Assembly: GCA_010093515.1 (NCBI GenBank) | Contig: MU001671.1 | Span: 1,545,302-1,609,301, forward strand | Length of the DNA: 64,000 nucleotides | Source: Lineolata rhizophorae | Lineage: Eukaryota > Ascomycota > Dothideomycetes > Lineolatales > Lineolataceae | Reading direction: 5' to 3' | Shown: in pieces, positions 1-10,738 of the stretch | How the letters are laid out: each line of letters opens with the position of its first letter | Numbering within the stretch: position 1 is the stretch's first letter | Made by a program: the position numbers and the translations under genes | Notes under the pieces: model-generated | What the model was told of the DNA's origin: nothing | The model's database searches: none | What the model saw: only the letters and a program-made list of their open reading frames with translations

Positions 1-3000
1 TTCGCCGGTCGAGGTCACGCGGATAAGCATTCAGTTAAGAAAAGGAGATACGAAAGCGAGATTCGAAATCTGCTGGAGTGTTACGGAAACGCCTGGCTAG
101 GAACGTTAGGTTTACCTCACATCATCTAGCTTCCTGGTAAGTCTGACGGGGAAGTGGTGTTTCTAAAGTTCAAGTCTCGGGTTGTCATTATAGTATTAAC
201 CGACTCGCTCACTGTTTACAAGTCCTGGATCTTGCAACTGATTGACGGCCTCGATTACTTCCATTCTGTAAAAATTACCTATCGCGACCTGTGAGTCGAT
301 AACCTTCTCTTCTCTCTTGATGGATCGTGCTTGACCATTTGTGGTCTCGAGTCGCAGTGGGGAAATCGTCTGGCACCCGAGGTTTCCCGCGAGCCTATTC
401 TGGACGTTGGTTAGACGGAGAAATCCGACATCTACGATAAAGTCCATGATGTACGCAAATGTGCCAATCACAAATAAGGTGGAATTGTCTGCACCTCATC
501 CTCTTGATGCGGTTGTGAAGGTGTGCACACGTTATGTACCCGGGAAACGGTCAAGCTAAGAGGATCTGCACGTTATAGTGGAAAGAATTGGAAGCTCTTG
601 AGCCTAGAAGGATGTATATTCAATGGGCATTTACACGTAGCATCCAAAAGAAGAATATCATAGAATTTTCCCTACAAACATATTGGTAACAACCGCATCA
701 GTCTTAGAGGCAAGTGCAATATGCTTCGCATATTAGCAAGACTTTCTCATGTCATGTTTGATTAGAAGCCTTGCACCAAGCCATTCGGTTGCCCGAAGAA
801 AGTTACAAACAATACTTCCGTTTACTAGGTCGATGTATAAGAAAATCTGGTTCATACACATAGCAATCGATCAAGTAACTTGCCGATGAGCGTGCATATC
901 CCTCAATGCTAAATTTAGGAACAACTTAAATTTGAAAGATAGGTGAACCGAGGGATCTGTCGCTGCATAAGATGTTGTCTCCTATATTTCTTTTAGTGAT
1001 ATTATATCTAGAATGTCATAGAAAAACTTTTGAAAGTTTACGACTAGCTACAGCTTTAGGTGCCTTAGGAATATCTCTAACATGACGCTGTCTAACTTAT
1101 TAGGGGTGATTTAGCGCCGTACCTTCATATAAGGTACTATTCCGGGTCATACCCATATCGCACGTAATAACGTACGCCACAATAACTATGTCTTCTTTCG
1201 CGGGATTCTATACGGTCTCGGTATAGTCTTCTACCTGAGCTTCGTTACTCCGTATAAATAACCTCAGTATACTTTTTCATGACTCGGTATACTCGATCTT
1301 TTTGCCTCCTATTAAGTCATCAATATAGTACAGACCAAGAACGCTAATACGAGTAGTAAGGCGCTGGAATTCCTTGATAAACTTAGCTGGCAGTATAGTC
1401 GTAACCCTCGTAGTAAACTTATATAGATATAGTTCTCTATAGTTAAATAGGAGTTAAATAGGTCGGAGCCCTTTCCTTTATCGATTTAGGAATTTTCTAC
1501 CTAAGCACGTCCTTTATATACCTTCTCTTATTCTCTTAGAGATTAGCAACTATACTTAGATAATAATGGTCCCTAGACGCTTATCGGGGCTACTAAGTTA
1601 TAGAAATCCGTAGGAACGATCTCGTTTATCGCCCGCCGCCACGCGGATATAAATTTTCATATCTTGTTTCGTACCGATTTAACCGTTCCTCTATTCGGCC
1701 TTTTATCTAATCTCGGCTTAGTTGCGTACACGACCGTCTCCGTAAAGTACTTTATATCTTCTATATCGCGCGGGTCGCGACCTGGGAGTCTCCTCTCGTA
1801 GCTATGGTATATTAGTGCTGTTTCTAGACGTAACTTAGTGATACTGGCAATGTATGCTCGCTAGAATTTCATCATGCTGTCGTACTGCGGTTCACTACCG
1901 CAGGTAAACTTCTATAGACAGGGTTGCTGCCAATCCCAATAGATCTGTAGAGAGTCTATCTATACAGTCGTATCGATCTGATCGTCTAGATCTGCTATTT
2001 TTTTAACCCTTTTTAGGTCGGGTATTCATGGCCTGTGGAATTCCGACCGCGCCAAAGTACAGGCTGTAGTAGAAAAAGGCAGTAGCATTAGAGAGACGGT
2101 GGAAGCGATGAAACAAAAATAAAAGGAGAGGTGGAAAAAAACACAGGAGAGCAAGAGAAAGACGGGCCATGTTATAGAGTAGTGCACTCCACGTCGAGGA
2201 GGACAAGGGCAGACAATCCCCCCATGGAGAGGAGCTCGAACTCTAGAATTTGTAAATCGTGCGTAGGGCCGCATTTCGACCTGAGCCGACCTGACCCGGG
2301 CCGCGCCACAGCGGCGCAAAGTCACATGAGCAGAAGGTTCAGGCAGCGTGTGGATTGAAGCCGTATAACAGTGTAAATATTACGTCGGGGTCCTGTCAAC
2401 TCCTAAGATCGGAGTCATACTCCCGCCGTAACATAATCATCCGCGCTATATACAATTCAACCGGCTCACTTGAAGAGGGACAAAGATTCTGATAAAAAGT
2501 CTGCCGGCTGGTCATCCAGTCACTGTTCAACAGGAAAGAGCGCCGACAGCGTTGTTGGCGTTGTCGTAATCGACGTCCTCCTTCCATCCGACTGAGCCTA
2601 ACATCACAAGGATACGTTGAATGCGCCACCGCATCTCCAGCAGGCCCGGGTTTGGGAGCGGTTTTTGTGGCGATGGGCTTCGTGGGGTTGTGGAAACGAC
2701 AGAACGCGAAACTACGGCAAGAGAGTTCGTCTGATCACAAGAGTAAGAGGATGCTCCATAAAGTCCACGTTTACAGTTGAATCACGATGTGATTGTGTAA
2801 GTAAGTAGAACTCTAGGTCGTGACTTTTGTCTGAGGCGTTCTTAAAATGAAAGCAATGGAAGGTTGACGTAAGAGTTAGCATGTTGTCCGCCGTCTCGCT
2901 TTCTAGTTGTGTCGTAGTCCTGCCATCCCGAAAATTCTTGTTATACCACAAATCCTCCTTGTCCGTGGGCCAGAACACCCAGAGAATATCCCGGACCCTT

Positions 3001-4099
3001 TTTGCCAAAGGTGCATCATGGTAAAGATGGATGTTTAAGGTTGTGCTCGGAACGACATGACCGGGCTTGGAGGGATTATCACAATCTTGATATCATTAGA
3101 TCGTGACGGCTGATGAATGACTGAGTTTGGGCCATCTCTAGTTTGGTGTCTAGCGTATAGGATTAACAAAGATACTGCCGACGGTTTAGAATTAGTATCC
3201 CTTAAGCTCTAGGCTCTGGCATAATTAAGAAGGTTACTTTATAGTGGTACCGGTAGTCCGTTTCGATCCTTGTCGAGGATGCTGATACGAAACATTGGCA
3301 GGAGTACTTGGCTTGGAGCCGATACCGTGGAAGAGAAGCGGTAGATGATGATAGCGGCTTTAGATGCTGATGTTCGGACGGTACCCGTATCTTCGACGAA
3401 TCGTCTGCGTTCATCTAAGCACCTGCTGAAGTATTCGATGTCATCGTTAGGGGTGCAGTATACCCAGCTTGAAGACATGATGCTGGCATTGATCAATAAA
3501 GTGAAGAAGATACAGAATCGAAGTAGTAAAAGATAATTGTTCTTCTAAACACACGGCAGGCGGCGGTGAAGAACATGGAAATGGAAGAAGAGGGACAACC
3601 AAGGGCGACTTTGCCGTCATGACATTAGTTGCGGGCAGGCGTGACTCTTCGCTACGCCGAAGCTAGTACAGAACCTTCGGACAGCCGGTGGCAATGGCGC
3701 GCGATACAAACTGGGAAGGAACAAGGCCGGTTGAGCTGCCGTGCCGGACGCGAGGGCGGAGCGAATTTGCCACGCCCCATTCCGCACGCGCCAAGGCTCG
3801 TTCGGAGCGCGCTGTGAATTCGCTGCGCGATCGGTCCAGAAAGGGTGGACGACGACGCCAGCCCGCCAAAGGCGGGGCCAAGAAACGGGATGGATACGAC
3901 GGACAGCGAGCGCAAGCTTCGTCGGTGGACGAAGCCGAGTCGGACATCATGTACATAGGTGCAACTCAGCGGAACTCATTGACGGCGGCCAAGTGCCATT
4001 GGGTCGGAATGAGCCGGAGTGACCTTGCAACCACCGTTTGCAATTAAGTGCCACTGTATTCTCAGTACATGATCGCATAACATACGGGAAACACGAATC
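1..4099. other. Gene-poor left flank
   Basis: I see no supportable gene in this 4.1 kb. All open frames are under about 120 codons and show no recognisable motif. Positions 1 to about 950 and 2000 to 3600 have mixed composition; about 1000-2000 is strongly TpA-rich (listed separately). From about 3600 the GC content rises towards that of the coding regions. The Rqc1-like gene ends at 4100, so its 3' untranslated region must lie in the last part. The stretch probably holds decayed repeats, but I cannot assign them to an element. Confidence 0.6.
1001..1850. repeat. RIP-like degenerate repeat relic
   Basis: This stretch is packed with TpA dinucleotides, while CpA and TpG are nearly absent over whole lines (for example 1441-1500 and 1741-1800), yet CpG survives. 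That is the expected footprint of repeat-induced point mutation, which in many Pezizomycotina converts CpA to TpA in duplicated DNA. No open frame survives. The original element cannot be named from the sequence. The ends are approximate, and the signal is strongest between about 1200 and 1800. Confidence 0.6.
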
Positions 4100-6071
4100 C
4101 TAGTCATCTTCCTGGCGGTGCGCCCCGCCAAGCTGGACCATAAGCTCCTGAACCCGCCGCAGGCGCTCCTGCATCGTCTGCATCGAGATGCCCGTCTCGG
4201 CGAGGAAGTGCAACCTGGCCTCATCCGACGCGTCGCCTTGGGCGGACTCGAAGAGCTGCCGTTGCTCAAGGAAGAAGTGCGTCAGATCGTCTAATTCCTG
4301 CTGCATCTGCTCTCTACTGGTGGGCCGCGGCCGCTCGATGCGGTACGGCGAAAGGCTTTGTGGCGGCGGTAGGGGGTCGAAGGAGCTGAGGTCGCGGCCT
4401 TTGATTGACGACGCGACGAGCGAGACGAGTTCGGGCTTGTCCACTAGCAACACGTGCCGCGCGACGTTGTCCGAGATGGGCCTGTCGTCTACTTGCGCGG
4501 AGTCTGGCTTCGCATAGGAGGCCACCTCGGACAGCAGAGCGGTGGCCTCGGGCGTGTTCCAGAGGTCGCGTGCGCTCGAGACATACAGTCTCGTAGACAG
4601 CGTCTCCCAGAGTGAGCGGGGCTTGCGGCCCCAGATGGCGGGCGGGATGGGCTCGAGGTTTAGCTCGCGGAAGAGCGCCGCGGCCACCCAAGGCGCATCC
4701 TCGATGGCGGAGCGTAGCTTCTCGCGGCCGAGGCGGGCATCGCCGGCCTGTACATGGGCTAGCCCGACGGAGTACTGAACGTTACAGAGACCCCGCCAAC
4801 GCTCCTCGAACCAGGGGCTCTCAGCCAGGTCGACGATGGCCTTGGGCTGGCGCGCGCGGAGGGCGAACTGATCAAGGGCCAGGCAAACGCCGTAGGGGTC
4901 GCCGGCCGGGTCGAGGCTCAGCGTGAGCCTGGCCCACTCGAAGACGGTCCGCCACGTCGCGCGCATTCCTAGGTTAGACACGTACCGCCAGGCAGCCAGC
5001 CAAAACTCGCGGTTCTCCTGACTCGCAAAGTCCAGCCGGGCCTTGCCCTGGGCCAGCTTGGCGGCAAAGGTCGAGTGCACAGCGCGGCCGAAGGAGAAGA
5101 GGGCGCGCTCGAGGAGGTCGCCCGAGGTAGTGTGGTCACGCTCTTGCTTGGCAATCTCTGAGACCTGGAGAAGGGTGGCGACGTGGTAGGCTGAACTGTC
5201 AGCTGGGAAAGCGATCGCTGGGCGGGATCTGGAACTCACGATTGAAGCGAAGGAGGGATATCATCCGCTCGTGGTCCATGATCGCGACGCACTCGAGAAA
5301 TTGCCGCTGCACATCCTGGTACGCGCTGCCGTGCACGAAACGATACTCGGTGGTGCCGTCAGAGTGGCGCTCGACGACCTCCATACCTAGCCCGCCGCTC
5401 GTGCCGCGCGGCCACTCCTCCTTGCCCTGGACGAAGACGTTGCGGCGCAGGCCGAGTGCTCCGAGCCCGCCGCGAGCAGCTCCCTGGCGGCCCGCGGTAG
5501 TCTGAGCACCGCCGCGCCCTCCTCGGCGACGGCCGCCGTTGTCATCGTCATCATCATAGGCTCCCTGTAGAGCCGCCCTGCCAAACAGGCGGCGCATCTC
5601 GTTGGCAGCCTGCAAGTGCTGCGTGTCGATGGCGAGCAGGTTGTACGGCTGGGCGTCGCCATCCCTGGGCGAGGCAGTCTCACCTCCCCACGCGCGGCGC
5701 AACTCCAGGTCGAGTGAGCGGATGGCCTGCTCGATTTCTTCCAGCTGAGTGGACGCATTGCTGGTCCTGGGCGGCGAGGATTTCCGCTTGCCTTTCTTCT
5801 TCCTTTTCTTCTTCCTCCTGGCCCCGGCCGCGGGTGTCTCGGGCTCTTCCAGTGTGGGCTCTCCTGGCGTTTCGTCTGGAGAATCGCCTTCATCTCTATC
5901 ATCGAGCATCGCGAACATGCTAGTCTTAGTCGCAGGCGCGGGCCCGCCGTCGTCGTCGTTATCGTCGTCGTCGTCGCCGTCTTCGCCGTCGATCTCGGCT
6001 TCGGACGCCCTGCGGAGCCGCTTCTGCTCCTCCTTCTCGCGCTGCGCGCGACGCAGCGCCCGGGACGACAT
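4100..6071 (-). CDS. RQC1: TCF25/Rqc1 family ribosome quality control protein
   Basis: Two exons, 5240-6071 and 4100-5190 on the minus strand, give 640 residues. The 49-nt intron (5191-5239) has a GTGAGT donor, a CTGAC branch site and a TTCAG acceptor. Splicing restores the conserved RFNPYHVATLLQVSE segment typical of the TCF25 domain, which neither single frame shows. The N-terminus (MSSRALRRAQREKEEQ) is charged, followed by an acidic run and a lysine-rich patch (residues about 80-105). The C-terminal two thirds are helical TPR-like TCF25 sequence with ERALFSFGRAVH and LALDQFALRA segments. In yeast Rqc1 works with Ltn1 and Rqc2 on stalled 60S subunits; this role is inferred from the family. 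It is divergent from the PP2C gene with 259 bp between start codons. Confidence 0.9.
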
Positions 6072-6330
6072 GGTTGAGGCTCAGACAAATGCGGGCAAGT
6101 GGAGGCGACAACTGAAACTATGCTCAAGCAGCTCTTCGGCGTTAGTAAAAGCTTAGGAAATCTAGATCAAGAGTATGTAGAGACTTATTCAGAGGCGTGT
6201 AACCGACTGACGTTGCTTGACGTTGCATCCCTGCACCGTGCATTCCGGCCCGACACCGGCCGACCGCCGGCGTCCCAACCCCGAAGTCAACACCGCCTTC
6301 GCCCAGTCTCCGTCAATCATCACCTCCCCG
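6072..6330. promoter_or_regulatory. Shared divergent promoter of the Rqc1-like and PP2C genes
   Basis: Only 259 bp separate the two start codons, which point away from each other, so both promoters and 5' leaders must fit here or overlap. I see no clear TATA box. An in-frame upstream ATG at 6217 could extend the PP2C protein by 38 residues. Confidence 0.5.
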
Positions 6331-8146
6331 ATGCGCCGCGCGGCTCTTCAACTCCGCTCGCTCCGTCCGCAGGTGCACAGGCTCGCTCGCGTCCGCCAGC
6401 CCGGCCATGCGCGGAGGGCGCTGTCGACCCACCCGATGCATCTGCGCAGGTTTTCCGTCGCGCTTGTGTCGACCGTCGTAGCGTCAGGGGCTTACTACGC
6501 GTACCGCGGCGCCGAGTCCCCGGCCAGTAGCCCCGCCGTGCAGACGCGCTCGTTGACCTCGCCGTCGGCCGAGGCTACGGCGTCGCGCCGCGCTATCGTG
6601 GTCGAGCAAGGCCAAGTGTACATGGGCAGCATCCCCGACAACGAGCCGCTGTCTAAAGAGACCGATACCCAGGGGCGCCGCGTGCTCGAGATGCTGACGC
6701 CGGAGCAGGCGACGCGCAAGCTGCGCAAGAACGAGGAGTCCTGGCTGGTCGGCCGCGGCAAGGGCGTGGTGCGCTACGACGTCGTCCAGATCCCGAGCAA
6801 CGATCCCATCGAAGACGACCACGCCGAGAAGATCATCGAGGTGCCGCAGACGGTGGCCGCTACCGAGGGCGGGCCAAACAGCGACTGGATGTTCTGGGGC
6901 GTCTTCGACGGGCACAGGTACGTTTTATTCATATTTTGTTTGGCCCCGCTAATTACGTAGTGGCTGGACGACCTCGGCCAAGCTGCGCCAGGTCTTGATC
7001 TCGTTCGTGGCTCGCGAGCTCAACGCGACGTACCAGTCGGCCCTCACGAACCCCGCCCTCACTATTCCGACGCCCGAGTCCGTGGACGCGGCCATCAAAA
7101 AGGGCTTTCTACGGCTGGACCACGAAATCGTGCACGAGGCTGTCAACAAAGTCAACAAGGCACAGAGCAAGAGCGCCGCGGCGGAGCTGCTGGCGCCGGC
7201 GCTGTCCGGGTCGTGCGCGCTGCTGTCATTTTACGACAGCCGCTCCAAGCTGCTCCGCGTGGCATGTACTGGCGACTCCCGCGCGGTGCTGGGCCGCCGC
7301 GGCGGCAGCGGCAAGTGGACCGCGACGCCCCTCTCGGTCGACCAGACGGGCGCGAGCGAGACGGAAGCGGAGCGGCTGCGGGCCGAGCATCCTGGCGAGC
7401 CCAACGTCGTGGCCAACGGGCGCGTGCTAGGCCGGCTGGAGCCTACCCGCGCCTTCGGTGACGCTGTGTACAAGTGGAGCGTTGAGACACAGGAGCGCAT
7501 CGCGGCGTCGTATTTTGGCCGCAGTGGCGGCAAGCTGATGCAGACACCGCCGTACGTCACGGCTGAGCCTGTCGTGACGACGACCAAGGTGGAGCCGCAG
7601 AATGGCGACTTTCTCGTCATGGCGACCGACGGTCTGTGGGAAATGCTAACCAACGAGGAGGTCGTCGGGCTCGTCGGGCGCTGGCTTGAGGAGCAGGCGA
7701 GGCGCGAAGGCGCGGCGTCCGCTGGTGGCTCCTGGCTCGGCAGCTGGTTCTCGTCGGCCAAGGCGGGCCTGCCTGTCGAGTCGCCCGTGGCGGACAAGGA
7801 CGCGAGCGGCCAGCGCAGCCCCATCCGGCGGCAGCAATGGGGCCTGCCTGACGACCAGACGGGCCGCTTCGTCGTCGAGGACGAGAACGCCGCCACGCAC
7901 CTCGTGCGCAACGCCTTGGGCGGCAAGGATAGTGACCAGCTCTGCGCCCTGCTGACCCTCCAGTACCCGACGTCGCGGCGATTTAGGTGAGTAGATTCCT
8001 GCCGGTCACCCATCTTCTCTACTAATGAGACTAGGGACGACCTCACGGTCGAAGTCGTCTTCTTCGGCGACAGCGGCGGCGACGGCAACGTCTCCGTCAA
8101 TCAGCGGGCCAGTGCATCTGCTGATGGGCTCAAGGCCAAGCTCTAG
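6331..8146 (+). CDS. Mitochondrial PP2C-type protein phosphatase (Ptc5-like)
   Basis: Three exons, 6331-6917, 6961-7986 and 8035-8146, give 574 residues. The introns are 43 and 48 nt. The start at 6331 was chosen because the protein then begins with an arginine-rich, acid-free presequence (MRRAALQLRSLRPQVHRLAR) followed by a short hydrophobic segment near residue 50, as expected for mitochondrial import and inner-membrane anchoring. PP2C metal-binding motifs are present: VFDGHSGW (restored by splicing out intron 1), ACTGDSRAVLG, VMATDGLWEML and the last-exon RDDLTVEVVFFGD. The family removes phosphate from Ser/Thr using two Mn/Mg ions. Yeast Ptc5 of similar architecture reactivates pyruvate dehydrogenase; the substrate here is inferred only. 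An insert near residues 425-455 is less conserved. Confidence 0.9.
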
Positions 8147-8299
8147 ATTAGTGTGGCGTTTGCATATCTCGATCAGTCTATGCTTGTGTCTATAGATTCC
8201 TGTATGCAGCAAGCTCTGGCGTCTGGCAAATTGATTGCAGTTTGGCCCCGCTTAACAGGGCCCCTGGCCCTCAATTTATGTACAATCTGTCCTATTTCC

Positions 8300-8307
8300 T
8301 ATAAGAA
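8300..8307 (+). promoter_or_regulatory. TATA-like box upstream of the CE15 gene
   Basis: TATAAGAA lies 79 bp before the esterase start codon, a plausible core-promoter position for a highly inducible secreted enzyme. Single motif, no experimental support. Confidence 0.35.
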
Positions 8308-8378
8308 GCCGCCCGCTCGCAGGTCCAAACCGCACACTCTTGATTCCAACCGCACAATCGCAACTTCAACAGCACACC

Positions 8379-9530
8379 ATGAAGTCTATCGCAATCGCTC
8401 TCGGTTTTCTCTCCCTCGCGGCCGCGCAGGACGTGTGCCCGACCCTGCCAGCCGACATCAACTTTTCCGAGCCGGCGCTTCCAGACCCGTTCGTCGCGCT
8501 GGACGGATCAGAAATCACGACCGTGGATGCGTGGGAGTGCCGCCGAGAGGAAATTAGGGACCTCTTCCAGCGCTACGAGCTTGGCCCCAAGCCTCCCAAG
8601 CCGTCTGAGGTCAGCGCATCCTTCTCCGGCGACCAGCTCACCATCAATTGCTCCGAGGACGGCAGTTCCATCTCTTGGTCCGTCCAGATCAGCTATCCGT
8701 CTTCCGGGCAGGCGCCGTACCCCGCCATCATCGGCTACGGTGGCGGCAGCATCCCGACGCCGGCGGGCGTGGCGAGCATCAACTTCTTCAACGATGAGAT
8801 CGCGGACCAGATCACGTACAACCGTGGCAAGTTCTACGACCTATATGGCTCGGAAAGCTCTTCCGCGGCCCTGATTGCGTGGGCTTGGGCTGTCAGCCGC
8901 ATCGTCGATGCTCTCGAGATGACGCCCGATGCAAACGTCGACACTAACAAGCTCGCCGTCACGGGCTGCTCGCGCAACGGCAAGGGCGCCATGATTGCGG
9001 GCGCCTTCGACGACCGCATCGTGCTCACAATCCCGCAGGAGTCAGGCTCGGGCGGGCCTGGCTGCTGGCGCCTCGTGCAGCAGCAAAAAGACCAAGGCGG
9101 CTCCGTCGAGACGGCCGGCCAGATCGTCCAGGGCGATGCGTGGTTCTCACGCGACTTCTCAAGCTACACGGACCGCTTGGACGAGCTGCCGTACGACCAC
9201 CACATGCTGACGGGTCTGTTCGCCCCGCGCGGCCTGCTCATCATTGAGAACACAGCGTTCGAGTGGCTCGGCGACATGAGTACGTACGGGTGCTCGGTGG
9301 CGGGGCAAAAGATATTCGAGTCGCTCGGCGCGGGCGACAACATGGGCTACTCGCAGGTCAGCCATAGCGACCACTGCGGGTTCCCCAGCTCGCAGCAGCC
9401 GGAGCTGACGGCCTTCTTCGACAAGTTTTTGCTTGACCGCGAAACGGATACGGACGTGTTCAAGACAGACGGCAACTTTAACTTTGATGAGAGCCAGTGG
9501 ATCCAGTGGGATGTTCCCGAGCTGGCTTGA
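8379..9530 (+). CDS. Secreted 4-O-methyl-glucuronoyl methylesterase, CE15
   Basis: Intronless, 383 residues. The start at 8379 gives a clean signal peptide (MKSIAIALGFLSLAAAQ); an in-frame ATG at 8340 would spoil it. The mature protein matches carbohydrate esterase family 15. The nucleophile is Ser198 in GCSRNGKGA, the acid is Glu221 in IPQESGSGG and the base is His332 in SHSDHCGFP. CE15 enzymes cleave the ester between lignin alcohols and 4-O-methyl-glucuronic acid on xylan, so the protein should act outside the cell in lignocellulose breakdown. No cellulose-binding module is present, only the catalytic domain. The next gene downstream is a secreted GH35 enzyme on the same strand, about 1.2 kb away. 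Confidence 0.93.
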   Translation: MKSIAIALGFLSLAAAQDVCPTLPADINFSEPALPDPFVALDGSEITTVDAWECRREEIRDLFQRYELGPKPPKPSEVSASFSGDQLTINCSEDGSSISWSVQISYPSSGQAPYPAIIGYGGGSIPTPAGVASINFFNDEIADQITYNRGKFYDLYGSESSSAALIAWAWAVSRIVDALEMTPDANVDTNKLAVTGCSRNGKGAMIAGAFDDRIVLTIPQESGSGGPGCWRLVQQQKDQGGSVETAGQIVQGDAWFSRDFSSYTDRLDELPYDHHMLTGLFAPRGLLIIENTAFEWLGDMSTYGCSVAGQKIFESLGAGDNMGYSQVSHSDHCGFPSSQQPELTAFFDKFLLDRETDTDVFKTDGNFNFDESQWIQWDVPELA

Positions 9531-10738
9531 GGTTCTCGTGGCAGAAAGCCGGAAACATCATTGTTAGTCACGCGGGGTCTTAATTGGATCGTGTGGGATA
9601 CGCCAAACTAGCTTGAGCTTGCCTAGTATAGCCATTTCACTTGACATCGTAAGACTTAGACTCGTCTTTTCAACCAGGAGACACATTCATATATCATGCA
9701 GTTATTGAGGTGATTTGGCTGGGTTAGACCTGGAATTGCTTGAATGCGCTGATTTCGTAGCGGTGTCGGTGGACTTTAGCCCCTAGTTCGAAGCTGGCAG
9801 TAGCTTTGACAATATTAAGGATAACTGGATAGAATATTAAAGAGCCACAGCACCATGGCTGCACAATTAGCCTTTGTTAGCAAGAGCTGATGGGCATGCC
9901 AACATGAACGCTCTCATCATTTTGATTTTGTAAGTAACGCAATCAAGATTTCCCTTGCTGAGCTTGAAACTCCTATCCACGTCTCGCGTGGATATTCTTA
10001 ATTGTGATGCAAACACTGAGTACTCAAGGCTAAAGACAACTCGGCTGGGGATCAGTAGATACTCTCAAGTAAGCATGATTTCACGTAAATTGCCTCCGCA
10101 AACGCTTTCAATGCCTCTAAAGTGAACGGCAGCTCAATTCCGAGGGCTACCGGGCCGAATTGGATGTCTCGAAGGACCCAGAGATTTTCGCAGAGCTTTG
10201 GACTTTGCCATTAAGCGTTTTCGGCAACATGTTACCGACAATACTTTGGAATCCATTAGGCCTCGTGAATAGAATTCACTGTGCAACCGAATTAAGTGAA
10301 TCCCTGCAGTGACCTCGCTTGCGCCTTGGCAACCTCTGCTCAGTGTGCGGAGAACCCAGTTCTCCACCGTGCGCCGAAACTTGTTGGTCCGATATCTTTG
10401 AAGCCAGTCAATCGGAGCGTTTGCCCCGGCCCCAGGACAGCATAGCTGCCTAACCCCCAGCAGAATCGCCTCGAAACTCCAATCTCATCCATTTCAATTG
10501 GAACATGAAGCGACGAGACCCTTGACCGTATCCCCCAGAAGCAAAGAGCTTGGCATGATGCGCAACATCAATATAGTCCGCGTGTCATAGTGGCCAATGC
10601 AGTCGGATAGATGAGGTTGAATCGCAGAGGAACGGAGCAGGGTGGCAAGGTCTTGGTGGATTCTACTCGGACATGGGACTATAACTTGCAATGGTATGGC
10701 GTTGACGTCCCAATTGGCTCGCAACGTGCATCCGCAAG
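9531..10738. other. Intergenic, esterase 3' side and GH35 promoter
   Basis: This 1.2 kb has lower GC than its neighbours and no supportable gene. It must hold the terminator of the CE15 gene and the promoter of the GH35 gene. Short open frames at 10134-10367 and 10494-10724 (minus) show no motif. Confidence 0.5.

Noticed and set aside
4188-4926. Plus-strand frames inside the Rqc1-like gene
   Set aside because: Antisense shadows of a well-supported minus-strand coding sequence.
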